A stretch of DNA of 64,000 nucleotides from the NCBI RefSeq assembly GCF_002002735.1, contig NZ_MUNY01000072.1:310001-374000 (forward strand). Direction: 5' to 3'. The position numbers and the translations under genes were made by a program. The notes under the pieces were generated by a model, which had not been told where the DNA came from, did no database searches, and worked only from the letters and a program-made list of their open reading frames with translations. Positions 16,466 through 25,581 of this stretch are shown here, in pieces. How positions within the stretch are numbered: the stretch's first letter is position 1; each line of letters opens with the position of its first letter. Source of the stretch: Algoriphagus sp. A40. GTDB taxonomy: Bacteria > Bacteroidota > Bacteroidia > Cytophagales > Cyclobacteriaceae.

Positions 16466-16504
16466 GAAAAAATGAAATCCCGGTGGAAAAAGCCGGGATT
16501 TCAT
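16466..16504 (-). terminator. rho-independent terminator after the M14 peptidase gene
   Basis: ATGAAATCCCGG (16472-16483) and CCGGGATTTCAT (16493-16504) form a perfect 12-bp stem with a 9-base loop. On the minus strand the stem is followed by TTTTTT, so it ends transcripts from the M14 peptidase gene about 100 bases after its stop and separates it from the amidohydrolase gene. Confidence 0.88.
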
Positions 16505-16600
16505 ATGATTATAATTTGATTTTTATAGGCCAAATGGAATCTCGCATAGCTGACAATCATCCCAGTGTGTGACGCTTGAGTCGTGCTCGATTTCAAAGTT

Positions 16601-19153
16601 TTATCGGGCAGTGCCGCTGTCAATTACCTGACCGAAGAAAATCGAATTCATAAAGAGTTTGTTGGTACCAAACCAGAAGGCCCGGAAGTTGGGATTGTCA
16701 GCAAAACCGATGATTCTGCCCTGGCCGACGCCTGAAATTCTGATCACGCTTCCGTTTTGAATACCCGGAAGGTTGCTCGGATGAAGGTATCCAGATGCCA
16801 AAGGACTTTCAGTATAAACTAATGGATTGGCGTAGGGATTTGGAGATACTTCCATGAAGAAATTGTCATTTCGGAACGTATAAATTTCTTTTTGGGTATA
16901 ACCGTATCCGATCGGATGAGTCAAATCCAGATTGGCTTTGAAGATAGCTCCGAAAGTTCCTTTTGCGCCGGTTGCGTTTTCAAAGTCGGCATAGCTTTTT
17001 TGGATCCCTTTTTCATCGTTTTCCACTTTGCGAAAGGTAAAATTTCCAATTTCATTTTGTGCCAGCCAACGAAGAGCGCCTCCTTTTGCTACAAGTGTTC
17101 CGCCCTTGGTGGTCCATTCTTTCAGCTTTTCGGCGCTCGACTTTCCAAGGGAATTGTAGCTTCCGTCAGCCATTAGAATCACATTGTAGCGATCCAGATT
17201 TGCCATAGCTACTGAGCCGACAGGCAGCAAAGTCACCGGCATTTGCATGCGTTGATCCAGCAGGTGCCAGATTTCACCGGCTTCACCGCTGTCCACTCCT
17301 CCATCTACCAGAAGCGCGATTTGGGGAGTTTTCAAAGGAACGATGAAAGTTGACCCCAAATTTGCCCCACCGGTATATCCAGTGGTGATGGCATGAATGT
17401 CTACATGGGCAAACTGAGCTATTTCCTGAAGTTTCGCGAAAAAGGCCTGATTGTCAAGTCTGGATTCTCCTTTGTCAATGAGGATTGTTCCCCGGCCGAA
17501 AGTTTTTCCTTCCGGTGTGGAAAATTCTTTATTGGCTACTCGTACTAAAAAGCCGGCTTTCAACAACTGATAGGCTGCTTTTGGAGAATAATAATCCGTC
17601 CATTCCATGGCATATTGGTAAGCACCTGAACTGCCCACCACTTTGCCCGGGGACAAGTTGAAGTTGGCCTTATCCACTTGCTGGACACTTGCCAGATTCA
17701 GGATTTTGCTGTTGAGCGCGATGAAGTCCAAATGGAAAGCCATCGGATAAGTCCAGGCGGAAATGTCATAAAACAAGCTGTCCTGAAACGTAGTCCGTGT
17801 CTCAAACATCGCCTTGATCAGACGGTATTGAGGCTGGTCAGCAGGAACGATGTAGGAAGTCTCTTTTTTGAATTGTTGACCGTTGACAGTGATGTCTTCA
17901 TTCAGGGCAAAAACTTTGATGTCATGCTGCAGAATCAAATCAGCTAGGTGAAAACTTCGGGCATCGTCGTCTTTTGCTCCAAAGATGTATGCCTTGTTGG
18001 CATCCGCATCGGTTTCTTTTTTGATCTCTGTGTAAAAATCCTTCATCCATTGATTCAGCTCCACCCGCATTTCTTTGGCAGCTTGAAAGGAGGAAAGATT
18101 GGCGGTAAACTGGTTTCTGATCGTAAACGGAAAGCTCAGCATGCCATTGACGCTTTCGGCCAGATGGCCTCTGGAACTTGCTTGCTCAAAAAGAATCCCG
18201 ATTGAGCCCTGCACATCCGGATAAGTGGAGCCTTTACCATAGTAAAAGTCATCGTAGTTTTCCTGGTTGTAATAGAGTGACCCAATCTGATCCAATGCTT
18301 TGGCATGATAGGTTCCGATCTTCTCGGTCAACTCAAAGTTCTTCGCTGGAGTCAGGGGGTGCATTCTGGCAGGTACGCCAGGCTGAAAGAAAAAGGTACT
18401 GTTGGTTCCCATCTCGTGAAAATCCAGATGGATGTTTGGAAGCCAGGCCTGAAATACTTTCACCCGGTTTCTTGATTCGGGATGCTGGACTGGAAGCCAA
18501 TCACGGTTAAGGTCAAACCAATAATGATTTGTACGTCCTCTTGGCCAAGCCTCATTCAGCTCGCGCTGTGCAGGATCGCCATTGAGGTTGTAGGCTTTGT
18601 GAGAATTGACCCAAGAGGCAAATCTGTTCAGTCCGTCTGGATTGATGGCAGGATCAAGGAGCAAAACCATGCTCTCAAGATCGGATGCGATTTCATTCGC
18701 CGCGGCGAAGTGGTAAGCCGCAACCAATGCCGCATTGGCTCCACTTGGTTCGTTGCCATGCACGGAATAGCCCATATACATCACCACGGGCATATTTTGA
18801 ACATCGACGGTTGCACTTGGATCCCGAAGTTTGGCCCGGTCGGCTTTGATCTGGTCCAGTTTGGTAAGATTTGCCGGAGAAGTAATCGTCAAGAGTGTTT
18901 GGGGCCGCTTTTCATAAGACCGTCCGGTTTCCTCAAAAATCACTCGGTCGGAGGCCTCGGCCACCGCTTTCATATACATGACCAATTGATCATGGGTCAC
19001 ATGCCATTCGCCCACTTCATAACCCAAAACTTGCTTTGGAGTCGGAATAGCTGGATTGTATGTGTAGCCTTTGGGAAGGTAATAACTCAAGTCCTGGGCG
19101 AATGTGAGTGTAGTAAGAAGGGCTAAAAGCACTGCAAGCGTGTACTTTTTCAT
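16601..19153 (-). CDS. secreted M14 family zinc carboxypeptidase
   Basis: An 850-residue protein with a signal peptide ending near LTFAQ. The M14 zinc site is complete: His132 and Glu135 in SVHGNEPSGAN and His246 in LDFHEMGTN. DLNRDW around 214-219 carries the substrate-binding Arg. The catalytic domain covers about residues 45-380. The following part (about 390-850) contains a Rossmann/GATase-like region (IALLVDGGVDSGEAGEIW, then NVILMADGSY) and a beta-rich end. It probably digests peptides in the periplasm or outside the cell. Monocistronic judging by the terminator downstream. The family is certain and peptide preference unknown. Confidence 0.93.
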   Translation of the reverse strand: MKKYTLAVLLALLTTLTFAQDLSYYLPKGYTYNPAIPTPKQVLGYEVGEWHVTHDQLVMYMKAVAEASDRVIFEETGRSYEKRPQTLLTITSPANLTKLDQIKADRAKLRDPSATVDVQNMPVVMYMGYSVHGNEPSGANAALVAAYHFAAANEIASDLESMVLLLDPAINPDGLNRFASWVNSHKAYNLNGDPAQRELNEAWPRGRTNHYWFDLNRDWLPVQHPESRNRVKVFQAWLPNIHLDFHEMGTNSTFFFQPGVPARMHPLTPAKNFELTEKIGTYHAKALDQIGSLYYNQENYDDFYYGKGSTYPDVQGSIGILFEQASSRGHLAESVNGMLSFPFTIRNQFTANLSSFQAAKEMRVELNQWMKDFYTEIKKETDADANKAYIFGAKDDDARSFHLADLILQHDIKVFALNEDITVNGQQFKKETSYIVPADQPQYRLIKAMFETRTTFQDSLFYDISAWTYPMAFHLDFIALNSKILNLASVQQVDKANFNLSPGKVVGSSGAYQYAMEWTDYYSPKAAYQLLKAGFLVRVANKEFSTPEGKTFGRGTILIDKGESRLDNQAFFAKLQEIAQFAHVDIHAITTGYTGGANLGSTFIVPLKTPQIALLVDGGVDSGEAGEIWHLLDQRMQMPVTLLPVGSVAMANLDRYNVILMADGSYNSLGKSSAEKLKEWTTKGGTLVAKGGALRWLAQNEIGNFTFRKVENDEKGIQKSYADFENATGAKGTFGAIFKANLDLTHPIGYGYTQKEIYTFRNDNFFMEVSPNPYANPLVYTESPLASGYLHPSNLPGIQNGSVIRISGVGQGRIIGFADNPNFRAFWFGTNKLFMNSIFFGQVIDSGTAR

Positions 19154-19254
19154 TGGTTGGGGTTTAAACTTTAGGCTAAATTCTTACTTTGAACTGACAA
19201 AAAAAGCTATTTTGGATTGATGGTAAAAATAATGGAAGAAACGATATGGATTAG

Positions 19255-19503
19255 ATGACTCCGAATTCTGGGTTTGTCATTTGGCAATTATCAGGCCTAG
19301 TCTTGCTTGGATTTTGGGTTTATGCGCTTTTTGACTGTGTCAAATCAGATTTTTATGGGCAAAATCAAAAATTAATCTGGATGATGCCGGTCTTATTTGC
19401 TCCTGTGATTGGGACGTTTTTGTATATCAGTATGAGCAAAGGCTCAAAAAAGGAAAGAAATTTTCAGCCGATTTTCAATCGGGATAATTCACATAAATCT
19501 TAA
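19255..19503 (+). CDS. PLDc_N domain small membrane protein (first of three)
   Basis: An 82-residue protein with two transmembrane helices separated by the PLDc_N signature CVKSDFYGQNQKLIWMMPV and a hydrophilic tail after GSKKERN. PLDc_N was named from the N-terminus of cardiolipin-synthase-type phospholipases, but here it stands alone and lacks any HKD catalytic motif. Function is unknown. It begins a tight forward run: the next gene starts 4 bases after its stop, and a third follows. Confidence 0.78.
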   Translation: MTPNSGFVIWQLSGLVLLGFWVYALFDCVKSDFYGQNQKLIWMMPVLFAPVIGTFLYISMSKGSKKERNFQPIFNRDNSHKS

Positions 19504-19507
19504 AAAC

Positions 19508-19732
19508 ATGACCTTTTCTTTTGTTCAAAATATGGGTGGCGGTGCGATTTTTATATTTCTAATTTTAGGAATAGCCTATTTTATCCTTTGGGTTTATTGC
19601 CTGATAGATGTGCTCAGGTCAAATTTTAAGGATCAGAACATGAAATTGATCTGGGTTGTCATTTTGTTATTTGCGCAGGGATTTGGTCCGATTGCGTATT
19701 TGATTTTGGGAAAAGGATCTAAAACGACTTAA
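19508..19732 (+). CDS. PLDc_N domain small membrane protein (second of three)
   Basis: A 74-residue two-helix membrane protein: helix 1 about 14-36, then the PLDc_N loop CLIDVLRSNFKDQNMKLIWV, helix 2 to about residue 67, and a short tail GKGSKTT. It is clearly paralogous to the gene before it and to the 55-residue one after it, indicating local duplication. No enzyme motif is present. It is likely co-transcribed with both neighbours (gaps of 4 and 3 bases). Confidence 0.78.
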   Translation: MTFSFVQNMGGGAIFIFLILGIAYFILWVYCLIDVLRSNFKDQNMKLIWVVILLFAQGFGPIAYLILGKGSKTT

Positions 19733-19735
19733 ACT

Positions 19736-19903
19736 ATGTGGAAGTATCTGGGGATTATCGTCTATGCTTACACCATCTATGATGTGGTGACCAGCCGCTT
19801 TGCCAATTCAAATGATAAATTGATTTGGGCATTGATTGTTCTTTTGCTGCCTTTGCTGGGAACCATTTTATGGTTTGCAATTGGGAGGAATAAGAGGCTG
19901 TGA
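19736..19903 (+). CDS. 55-residue PLDc_N-like small membrane protein (third of three)
   Basis: Translation from the ATG at 19736 gives 55 residues, MWKYLGIIVYAY to GRNKRL, ending TGA at 19901-19903. It keeps the same layout as the two genes before it: a hydrophobic start, a short polar loop ANSNDKLIW, and a second helix ALIVLLLPLLGTILW with a basic tail. It starts 3 bases after the previous stop. It is short enough to be missed by length cut-offs. The shared NDKLIW/NQKLIW loop and arrangement argue that it is a real gene. Confidence 0.7.
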   Translation: MWKYLGIIVYAYTIYDVVTSRFANSNDKLIWALIVLLLPLLGTILWFAIGRNKRL

Positions 19904-19908
19904 AACGG

Positions 19909-20802
19909 TCAGTTGTGAAAAATATCCTTCAGCGCAGCTGACAATTCATAAAACTCAAACTGAAAACCCGCTTTCTGGATTTTTTGGCAGGACACCCGAT
20001 TTCCACCCAAGACCATAGCGGCCATTTCTCCCAATACCAATTTCAATACAAAGCCAGGAACACCGATTCCAAGATAAGTTTTCCCTTTGGCGTAGGCCGC
20101 CTCTTGGGTGAGCTGTTGATTGGTCGCGGGATTTGGGCCAACTGCGTTGTAGACACCTTGGAGTGTGGTTTTTTCCAAGGCAAATACAAACATCCTCGCA
20201 AGGTCTTCAATATGAATCCAGCTCATCCATTGGTCACCGGATCCCAAGGGAGCAGCAACAGGTGGTTTGAGCATTTCTCCCAAAGCACCGCCTCCAGCAT
20301 CCAATACAATTCCTGTTCGAAGAATCACGGTTCGAATGTCTAGGCTTTCAATTTTTTTGACTTCATTTTCCCAGGCTTTCACCACTTCGGCTAAAAAATC
20401 AGAACCTGCGGGGCTGGTTTCATCCACTAGTGAAGTTCCTGTGTCCAAGCCATAATACCCCACCGCAGATGCTGAAATGAAGGTGTTTGGTCTTTTTTCG
20501 GATTTTTCAAGAGCGGAAAATAGTAAACGGGTGCTATGGGTTCGGGATTCGAGAATCAGTTTTTTTCGATCGGGGGTCCATCGTTTTTCTGCCACGCCTG
20601 CACCTGCCAAATGAATAATTGCATCTGCCCATTCGATTGCTACTGGATCGATTTCCTGTTTTTCGATATTCCAGAGAAAGGATTTTCTACCAGGCTGCAA
20701 ACCGCGACTCAACCAGGCTACTTGGTAACCTTTCTTTTCCACTAGGTCCGTAATTCGTTGACCTATAAGTCCTGATCCGCCGGTGATTAAAATATTTTGC
20801 AT
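19909..20802 (-). CDS. TIGR01777 family NAD-binding oxidoreductase (SDR epimerase-like)
   Basis: A 297-residue extended-SDR protein. The nucleotide-binding motif ITGGSGLIG is at 6-14, the active-site-like ASAVGYYGLDTG follows at about 110-121, and the C-terminal DUF1731-type region (VPGFVLKLVLGEMAAMVLGG) is present, which identifies the TIGR01777 / YfcH group. The reaction is unknown for the family. The stop is just 5 bases from the convergent PLDc_N run, and no terminator is visible between them. Confidence 0.9.
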   Translation of the reverse strand: MQNILITGGSGLIGQRITDLVEKKGYQVAWLSRGLQPGRKSFLWNIEKQEIDPVAIEWADAIIHLAGAGVAEKRWTPDRKKLILESRTHSTRLLFSALEKSEKRPNTFISASAVGYYGLDTGTSLVDETSPAGSDFLAEVVKAWENEVKKIESLDIRTVILRTGIVLDAGGGALGEMLKPPVAAPLGSGDQWMSWIHIEDLARMFVFALEKTTLQGVYNAVGPNPATNQQLTQEAAYAKGKTYLGIGVPGFVLKLVLGEMAAMVLGGNRVSCQKIQKAGFQFEFYELSAALKDIFHN

Positions 20803-20955
20803 GGGTGAGAATTTCTAAAGTAACCTTAAAAACCCGGATTTGGTTGAAATGTACGCTTTCGAGACAACCGACCGAGCAATTTGTTTGGGTTTATTTATTC
20901 GATTAGTTGATCAGTTTTGTGGTTTCTACCCTTATTTTGCGCCAAATCCCTGATA

Positions 20956-22173
20956 GTGAACAGAAGAGAAATAGCGCGATATTTTGTCCTTTGGCTTGGA
21001 TTGGCTGCTTTGGTGGGCATCCTATCCGGTTCGGCTTCTGCCATTTTCTTGGTTTCTCTGGATTGGGCTACCAATTTTCGCGAAACCCATCTTTGGCTGA
21101 TTGCCTTTCTTCCGCTTGCTGGATTTGGTATCGGGTATGTCTATTACCATTATGGGGCCAATTCTTCGCAAGGGAATAATCTCTTGCTGGAGGAGATTTA
21201 CCAAAGCAAAAATCCCATTCCGCTGAGGATGACGCCCCTTGTTCTGTTAGGAACGATTTTCACCCATCTTTTTGGAGGATCAGCAGGGCGGGAAGGCACG
21301 GCTGTGCAGATGGGTGGGTCATTGGCGGATCAATTGACCAAATGGTTTTCTCTAACTAAAGGAAACCGTAGGATTGTAATTATTTGTGGAGTAGCAGGAG
21401 GATTTGCTTCTGTTTTTGGGACACCATTGGCTGGAGCCGTTTTTTCTCTGGAGTGGATGCTGATCAGGAAGTTTCGTTGGAAATCTGTCTTCCCGGCGTT
21501 TTTGGCGGCATTTGTAGCTGACTGGATTTGCGAGTTTGGGTGGGGAGTCGGTCATACGCATTATTTGATTCCTGAAATTCCTGTTCATTCTCTGGCCAAT
21601 TTGGCTTGGGTGATTCCTGCAGGAATTGCCTTTGGTTTAGCAGCCAGACTTTTTGCCGAGACTGGCCATGCGATTTCAGATCTTTTTAAAAGAACTATTT
21701 CCTATCCCCCACTTCGTCCCCTGATCGGTGGGGTATTGATTGCCGGGATTGTGTATTTATCAGGAACGACGACTTACCTCGGTTTGGGAATTCCGAGAAT
21801 AGTGGAGGCTTTTGAGACTCCTTTACCGTGGTACGATTGGCTTGCAAAAACCGGCTTGACGGGATTGACCTTGGGCTCGGGATTCAAGGGAGGTGAGGTA
21901 ACTCCCCTCTTTTTTACCGGAGCCACATTGGGAAATGCACTTTCAGCTTGGATTCCCCTGCCATTGGCACTTTTGGCTGGAATGGGGTTCGTGGGAGTTT
22001 TTTCCGGAGCTACCAATACCCCGATGGCCTGTACGGTGATGGGCATGGAGCTTTTTGGATATGAATCGGGGATTTTCTTGGGATTGGCCTGCATTACAGC
22101 TTATTTTTTCAGCGGAAAAGGCAGCATTTATGCGTCCCAAAATTTAGAGGCGAAATACTTTTGGCGATTGTAA
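20956..22173 (+). CDS. ClC-type chloride channel / H+-Cl- antiporter family protein
   Basis: About 405 residues from a GTG at 20956; a TTG at 20917 would add 13 residues and cannot be excluded. It is strongly hydrophobic with ten or more membrane segments. ClC selectivity-filter motifs are recognisable: GSAGREGTAVQMGGSLAD (the GREGP element with gating Glu, Pro replaced by Thr) and GSGFKGGEVTPLFFTGATLG (in place of the usual GxFxP). There are no C-terminal CBS domains. This fits the compact subgroup called voltage-gated chloride channel family protein. It is followed by K+ transport genes, so a role in charge or osmotic balance is plausible. Confidence 0.88.
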   Translation: MNRREIARYFVLWLGLAALVGILSGSASAIFLVSLDWATNFRETHLWLIAFLPLAGFGIGYVYYHYGANSSQGNNLLLEEIYQSKNPIPLRMTPLVLLGTIFTHLFGGSAGREGTAVQMGGSLADQLTKWFSLTKGNRRIVIICGVAGGFASVFGTPLAGAVFSLEWMLIRKFRWKSVFPAFLAAFVADWICEFGWGVGHTHYLIPEIPVHSLANLAWVIPAGIAFGLAARLFAETGHAISDLFKRTISYPPLRPLIGGVLIAGIVYLSGTTTYLGLGIPRIVEAFETPLPWYDWLAKTGLTGLTLGSGFKGGEVTPLFFTGATLGNALSAWIPLPLALLAGMGFVGVFSGATNTPMACTVMGMELFGYESGIFLGLACITAYFFSGKGSIYASQNLEAKYFWRL

Positions 22174-22240
22174 AAAGGAGTACCTTTCGGGTCGTTTTTG
22201 GAATTAAAAATCACTTAGAACCAGTTCTTAGGGCAAAATA

Positions 22241-24052
22241 ATGAAGTTAAACTTCCGGTTTTTTTCCAATCCTGATCAAAACCTTCAATTTATCAAAAGA
22301 CTGGTTTTGTTTTTGGGACTGGCAATGCGTTTTCTCAGTTTCGGAACTTTCGGTGTTCTCATTTACCGAATGGGCTATGCCATAGATCCAACCAAGGTTC
22401 TATTTATTTCGAAGTTGTTTGAATTGATGGTGTTTTTGTTGGGATTGGTAATTATCCTAAGAAACCTCTTTTCGAACATGTCCCGAAAGAACAAGAGGCT
22501 AATTTTTGAAATGCTGGTGGCAGTTTTCCTTATCATTTCTGCTTTGCTCAGGTGGAGGGCATTCGGGGATTTTTCAGAAGATGCGCTCTTTTTCACCAGG
22601 AAGTATTCTCTTCAGAATATCCTTGTGTTTTTGATCTTTGTGCAGGAACTCGGGAAATCCAGCCTTTTGGTCAACAAGCTCAAAATCAGTCCTTCCCTGA
22701 TATTCATCATGAGCTTTTCATTGTTGATTTTTATTGGCACAGCACTCCTCTCTTTGCCAAGATCCACCACAGCAGGGATCAGTTTGATTGATGCTTTTTT
22801 CACTGCTACTTCGGCAGTTTGTGTGACAGGGCTTGCAGTTTTGGATACTTCAACGGCATTTACACCTTTCGGGCAAGTCATCATTATGACCTTGTTTCAA
22901 ATCGGCGGATTGGGAATGATGACTTTTACGACCTTTTTTGGATTTTTCTTCAAAGGAAGCCTTTCGATCGAAAACAGCCTTTTTCTTCGGGATTACATCA
23001 ATGAAAACAACGTGGGAGAAATCTCCTCGACTTTGATAAAAATCATCATATTCACCTTGCTGGTAGAGCTTTTTTCAGCAATACTGATTTTTATTTGGAC
23101 TGATGACTCCCTTTTTTCCTCTACAGGTCAAAAGTGGTTTTTTGCCAGTTTCCATGCGGTTTCAGCTTTTTGCAATGCAGGATTTTCCACCTTAAGCTCC
23201 AATTTGTACGAAACGGGATTCCGTGAATTGTACAACATGCACCTGGTAGTTGCCGTGACCATTATCCTTGGAGGGATTGGTTTTCCGGTTTTTATCAACT
23301 ATTACAATTACATTTCAAGGGTGCTCAAAGGAGCTTTTCGATCCACGTTTTTCGGTGAAAAGTACAAACACACCCCACGGGTTTCCAATATCAATACCCG
23401 ATTGGTTATGTACACTACAGGGGCATTACTTGTGATTGGCTTTCTGAGTTTTTGGGTTTTTGAGCAAAATTCTACCCTTAAAGGACTAAGTCCTTACGGT
23501 AAATTTGTGACGTCATTTTTTGGCGCAGTGACTCCACGTACTGCCGGTTTCAATACTGTGGATATGGCTGCGCTTTCGGTCCCAACGGTTTTGATTTATT
23601 TGATCCTGATGTGGATTGGAGCTTCTCCGGGATCTACAGGCGGAGGTCTGAAAACCAGTACTTTTGCTGTGGCGCTTCTCAATACCTGGAGTGTGGCCAG
23701 GAACAGACAACGGGTGGAAGTTTTCGGCAGGCAAATTTCCAATGATACACTCAGGAAAGCATTCGCAGTGATCGCGTTGTCGTTCCTTACCATCGGTTTA
23801 GGAGTGTTTTTGGTTACCTATTTTAACCCAGAATTGGAACTGATCGACGTCGCTTTTGAGATTTTCTCGGCATTTGCCACTGTGGGATTGAGTCTAGGAA
23901 TCACCGCAAAACTGACCACCGCCAGCAAGTTGGTGGTCGCTGTGGTCATGTTTTTTGGAAGGGTTGGGACATTGACCATTTTGGTAGCGCTAACACGAAA
24001 AACTGCAGAACTTCGATATAAATACCCGGAAGAAACGGTCTTCATCACCTAA
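22241..24052 (+). CDS. TrkH/KtrB-type potassium uptake membrane subunit
   Basis: A 603-residue protein with the four-repeat pore of the TrkH/Ktr family. The four selectivity-filter loops are visible: TSAVCVTGLAVLDTS, SAFCNAGFSTLS, TPRTAGFNTVDM and SAFATVGLSLG, each centred on Gly. About 150 residues of additional N-terminal membrane segments precede the core, making it longer than Bacillus KtrB. The protein should mediate Na+- or H+-coupled K+ uptake when bound to its TrkA/KtrA ring, encoded 10 bases downstream. Confidence 0.94.
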   Translation: MKLNFRFFSNPDQNLQFIKRLVLFLGLAMRFLSFGTFGVLIYRMGYAIDPTKVLFISKLFELMVFLLGLVIILRNLFSNMSRKNKRLIFEMLVAVFLIISALLRWRAFGDFSEDALFFTRKYSLQNILVFLIFVQELGKSSLLVNKLKISPSLIFIMSFSLLIFIGTALLSLPRSTTAGISLIDAFFTATSAVCVTGLAVLDTSTAFTPFGQVIIMTLFQIGGLGMMTFTTFFGFFFKGSLSIENSLFLRDYINENNVGEISSTLIKIIIFTLLVELFSAILIFIWTDDSLFSSTGQKWFFASFHAVSAFCNAGFSTLSSNLYETGFRELYNMHLVVAVTIILGGIGFPVFINYYNYISRVLKGAFRSTFFGEKYKHTPRVSNINTRLVMYTTGALLVIGFLSFWVFEQNSTLKGLSPYGKFVTSFFGAVTPRTAGFNTVDMAALSVPTVLIYLILMWIGASPGSTGGGLKTSTFAVALLNTWSVARNRQRVEVFGRQISNDTLRKAFAVIALSFLTIGLGVFLVTYFNPELELIDVAFEIFSAFATVGLSLGITAKLTTASKLVVAVVMFFGRVGTLTILVALTRKTAELRYKYPEETVFIT

Positions 24053-24062
24053 ATCATAGAAT

Positions 24063-24752
24063 ATGAAATACATCATTGTGGGAATGGGAAATTTCGGATC
24101 CTACCTCGCCAAACGACTGACAGACCTTGGACATGAAGTGGTAGGTGTGGACAACAGCGAAAGCAAAATTGATCAAATCAAGGATCATGTGACCTATGCG
24201 ATGGTATTGAATGCCACTGACCAATATGCTGTTCATAGCCTACCGATGAAAGATTGCGATGTGATCATTATAGCGATCGGGGAGGATGTGGGGGCGTCGA
24301 TTATGGCAACGGCGATCTTCAAACAATTGAAAGCAAAGCGGATCATCGGGCGGGCGATCAATGCGCTGCATGAAACGGTAATCCGGGCTATCGGAGTCGA
24401 TGAAATCATTCATCCAGAAGAAGAAACAGCCGAGAGATTGGCAAAAAGACTGGAACTAAAGGGGGTCATAGATTCCTTGGAAATCTCCGACGATTATAAT
24501 ATTGTCGAAGTAAAGGTCCCCAATAGGTATGTGGGAATGACCGTTGCGGAGGCTAATATCCGAAAGGAGTTTTCTCTCAATATTTTGACCACAATCAAGG
24601 AAAAAGAGAAGACAAACCTGCTGGGGATAAAATTGCCACAACGGGATGTGGCTGGAGTCATTTCGGCGGATTATTTATTCGAAAACGACGATATTCTATT
24701 GATTTTCGGGAAAATTAAAAACATTCAGGATTTTCTGAATCTGGAAAATTAA
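24063..24752 (+). CDS. TrkA/KtrA-type regulatory subunit of K+ uptake
   Basis: A 229-residue cytoplasmic RCK protein: nucleotide-binding GMGNFG at 7-12 with the acidic VGVDNSE after beta-2, then a TrkA_C domain (about 140-225, KVPNRYVGMTVAEANIRKEF and a C-terminal DDILLIFGK). It binds NAD(H)/ATP or c-di-AMP-like ligands in relatives and gates the TrkH/KtrB channel. It is encoded directly behind its membrane partner. Its 3' end overlaps by 4 bases the convergent K+ channel gene. Confidence 0.94.
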   Translation: MKYIIVGMGNFGSYLAKRLTDLGHEVVGVDNSESKIDQIKDHVTYAMVLNATDQYAVHSLPMKDCDVIIIAIGEDVGASIMATAIFKQLKAKRIIGRAINALHETVIRAIGVDEIIHPEEETAERLAKRLELKGVIDSLEISDDYNIVEVKVPNRYVGMTVAEANIRKEFSLNILTTIKEKEKTNLLGIKLPQRDVAGVISADYLFENDDILLIFGKIKNIQDFLNLEN

Positions 24753-25558
24753 CCAACTTTCCCTCCGCACTTCCGGCAATACTTATCGCCTGGTTCTACC
24801 CGTTCAAAGCCGCAAAATGTGCAGGATTTGGTCATTTCAAAGTGTTCGGGCCTTTTCCTTTTAGCCATTTCAGAGGTTACAATCCCGGTAGGTACCGCGA
24901 TGATGGCATATCCCATCAACATGATCAAAGAAGCTAAAAGTTGTCCTATCGGGGTGACCGGAGTAATATCGCCAAACCCGACTGTAGTTAAAGTAACAAT
25001 CGCCCAATACATTCCCACAGGTATGCTGGTAAAGCCACTTTCAGGACCTTCCACAACAAACATGAGCGTACCCATAATCAGCACAATCGTCAAGACTGAA
25101 AAGAGGAAAATCTGAATTTTGGTGGCACTGGCTTTTAGCGATTCTCTTAAAAAATCAGCCTCCGCCAGATATCTTCCGAGTTTCAAAATCCGGATCACAC
25201 GAAGCAATCTCAGGGCACGGATGACTGAAAGCAATTGGGTATTGGCGACAAAAAAGCTCAAATAGACTGGCAGAATTGCCAAAAGGTCCACAATACCATA
25301 AAAGCTGGTGACGTATTTGAGTGTTCTGCTGGTCAGCCAAACCCGAAGGATATATTCCAAGGTGAAAAGGAAAGTAAAAGCTAATTCAAGGATGTAAAAT
25401 ATGCTCCCATATTGTTGATGGAGCTCTTCCACTGAATCAAGAATTGCCACAATGATAGACCCAAAAATCAAACAAAGAAGTACAAGATCAAACGTTCTTG
25501 AGGCTCGGTCATTGGATTCAAAAACAATGTGGGCGAGCCGTTTTTTCGACAAAATCAT
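24749..25558 (-). CDS. voltage-gated-type K+ channel with C-terminal zinc ribbon
   Basis: A 269-residue six-helix ion channel. S4 has basic residues every third position (Arg114, 117, 120, 123, Lys126), and the selectivity filter TVGFGD at 192-197 predicts K+ selectivity. After S6 the cytoplasmic end carries a four-cysteine zinc ribbon (Cys246/249 and Cys261/264), which is not part of classical Kv channels. It is 23 bases downstream of the MurF-Alr stop, so it may be the last gene of that operon. It converges on trkA with a 4-base overlap. Confidence 0.92.
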   Translation of the reverse strand: MILSKKRLAHIVFESNDRASRTFDLVLLCLIFGSIIVAILDSVEELHQQYGSIFYILELAFTFLFTLEYILRVWLTSRTLKYVTSFYGIVDLLAILPVYLSFFVANTQLLSVIRALRLLRVIRILKLGRYLAEADFLRESLKASATKIQIFLFSVLTIVLIMGTLMFVVEGPESGFTSIPVGMYWAIVTLTTVGFGDITPVTPIGQLLASLIMLMGYAIIAVPTGIVTSEMAKRKRPEHFEMTKSCTFCGFERVEPGDKYCRKCGGKVG

Positions 25559-25581
25559 GGAGGAATTTAGAGAAAAATACC

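Noticed and set aside
18482..19126. A 214-codon forward ORF opposite the M14 peptidase.
   Set aside because: It is the shadow of a strongly conserved peptidase reading frame, with no ribosome-site context or family match.
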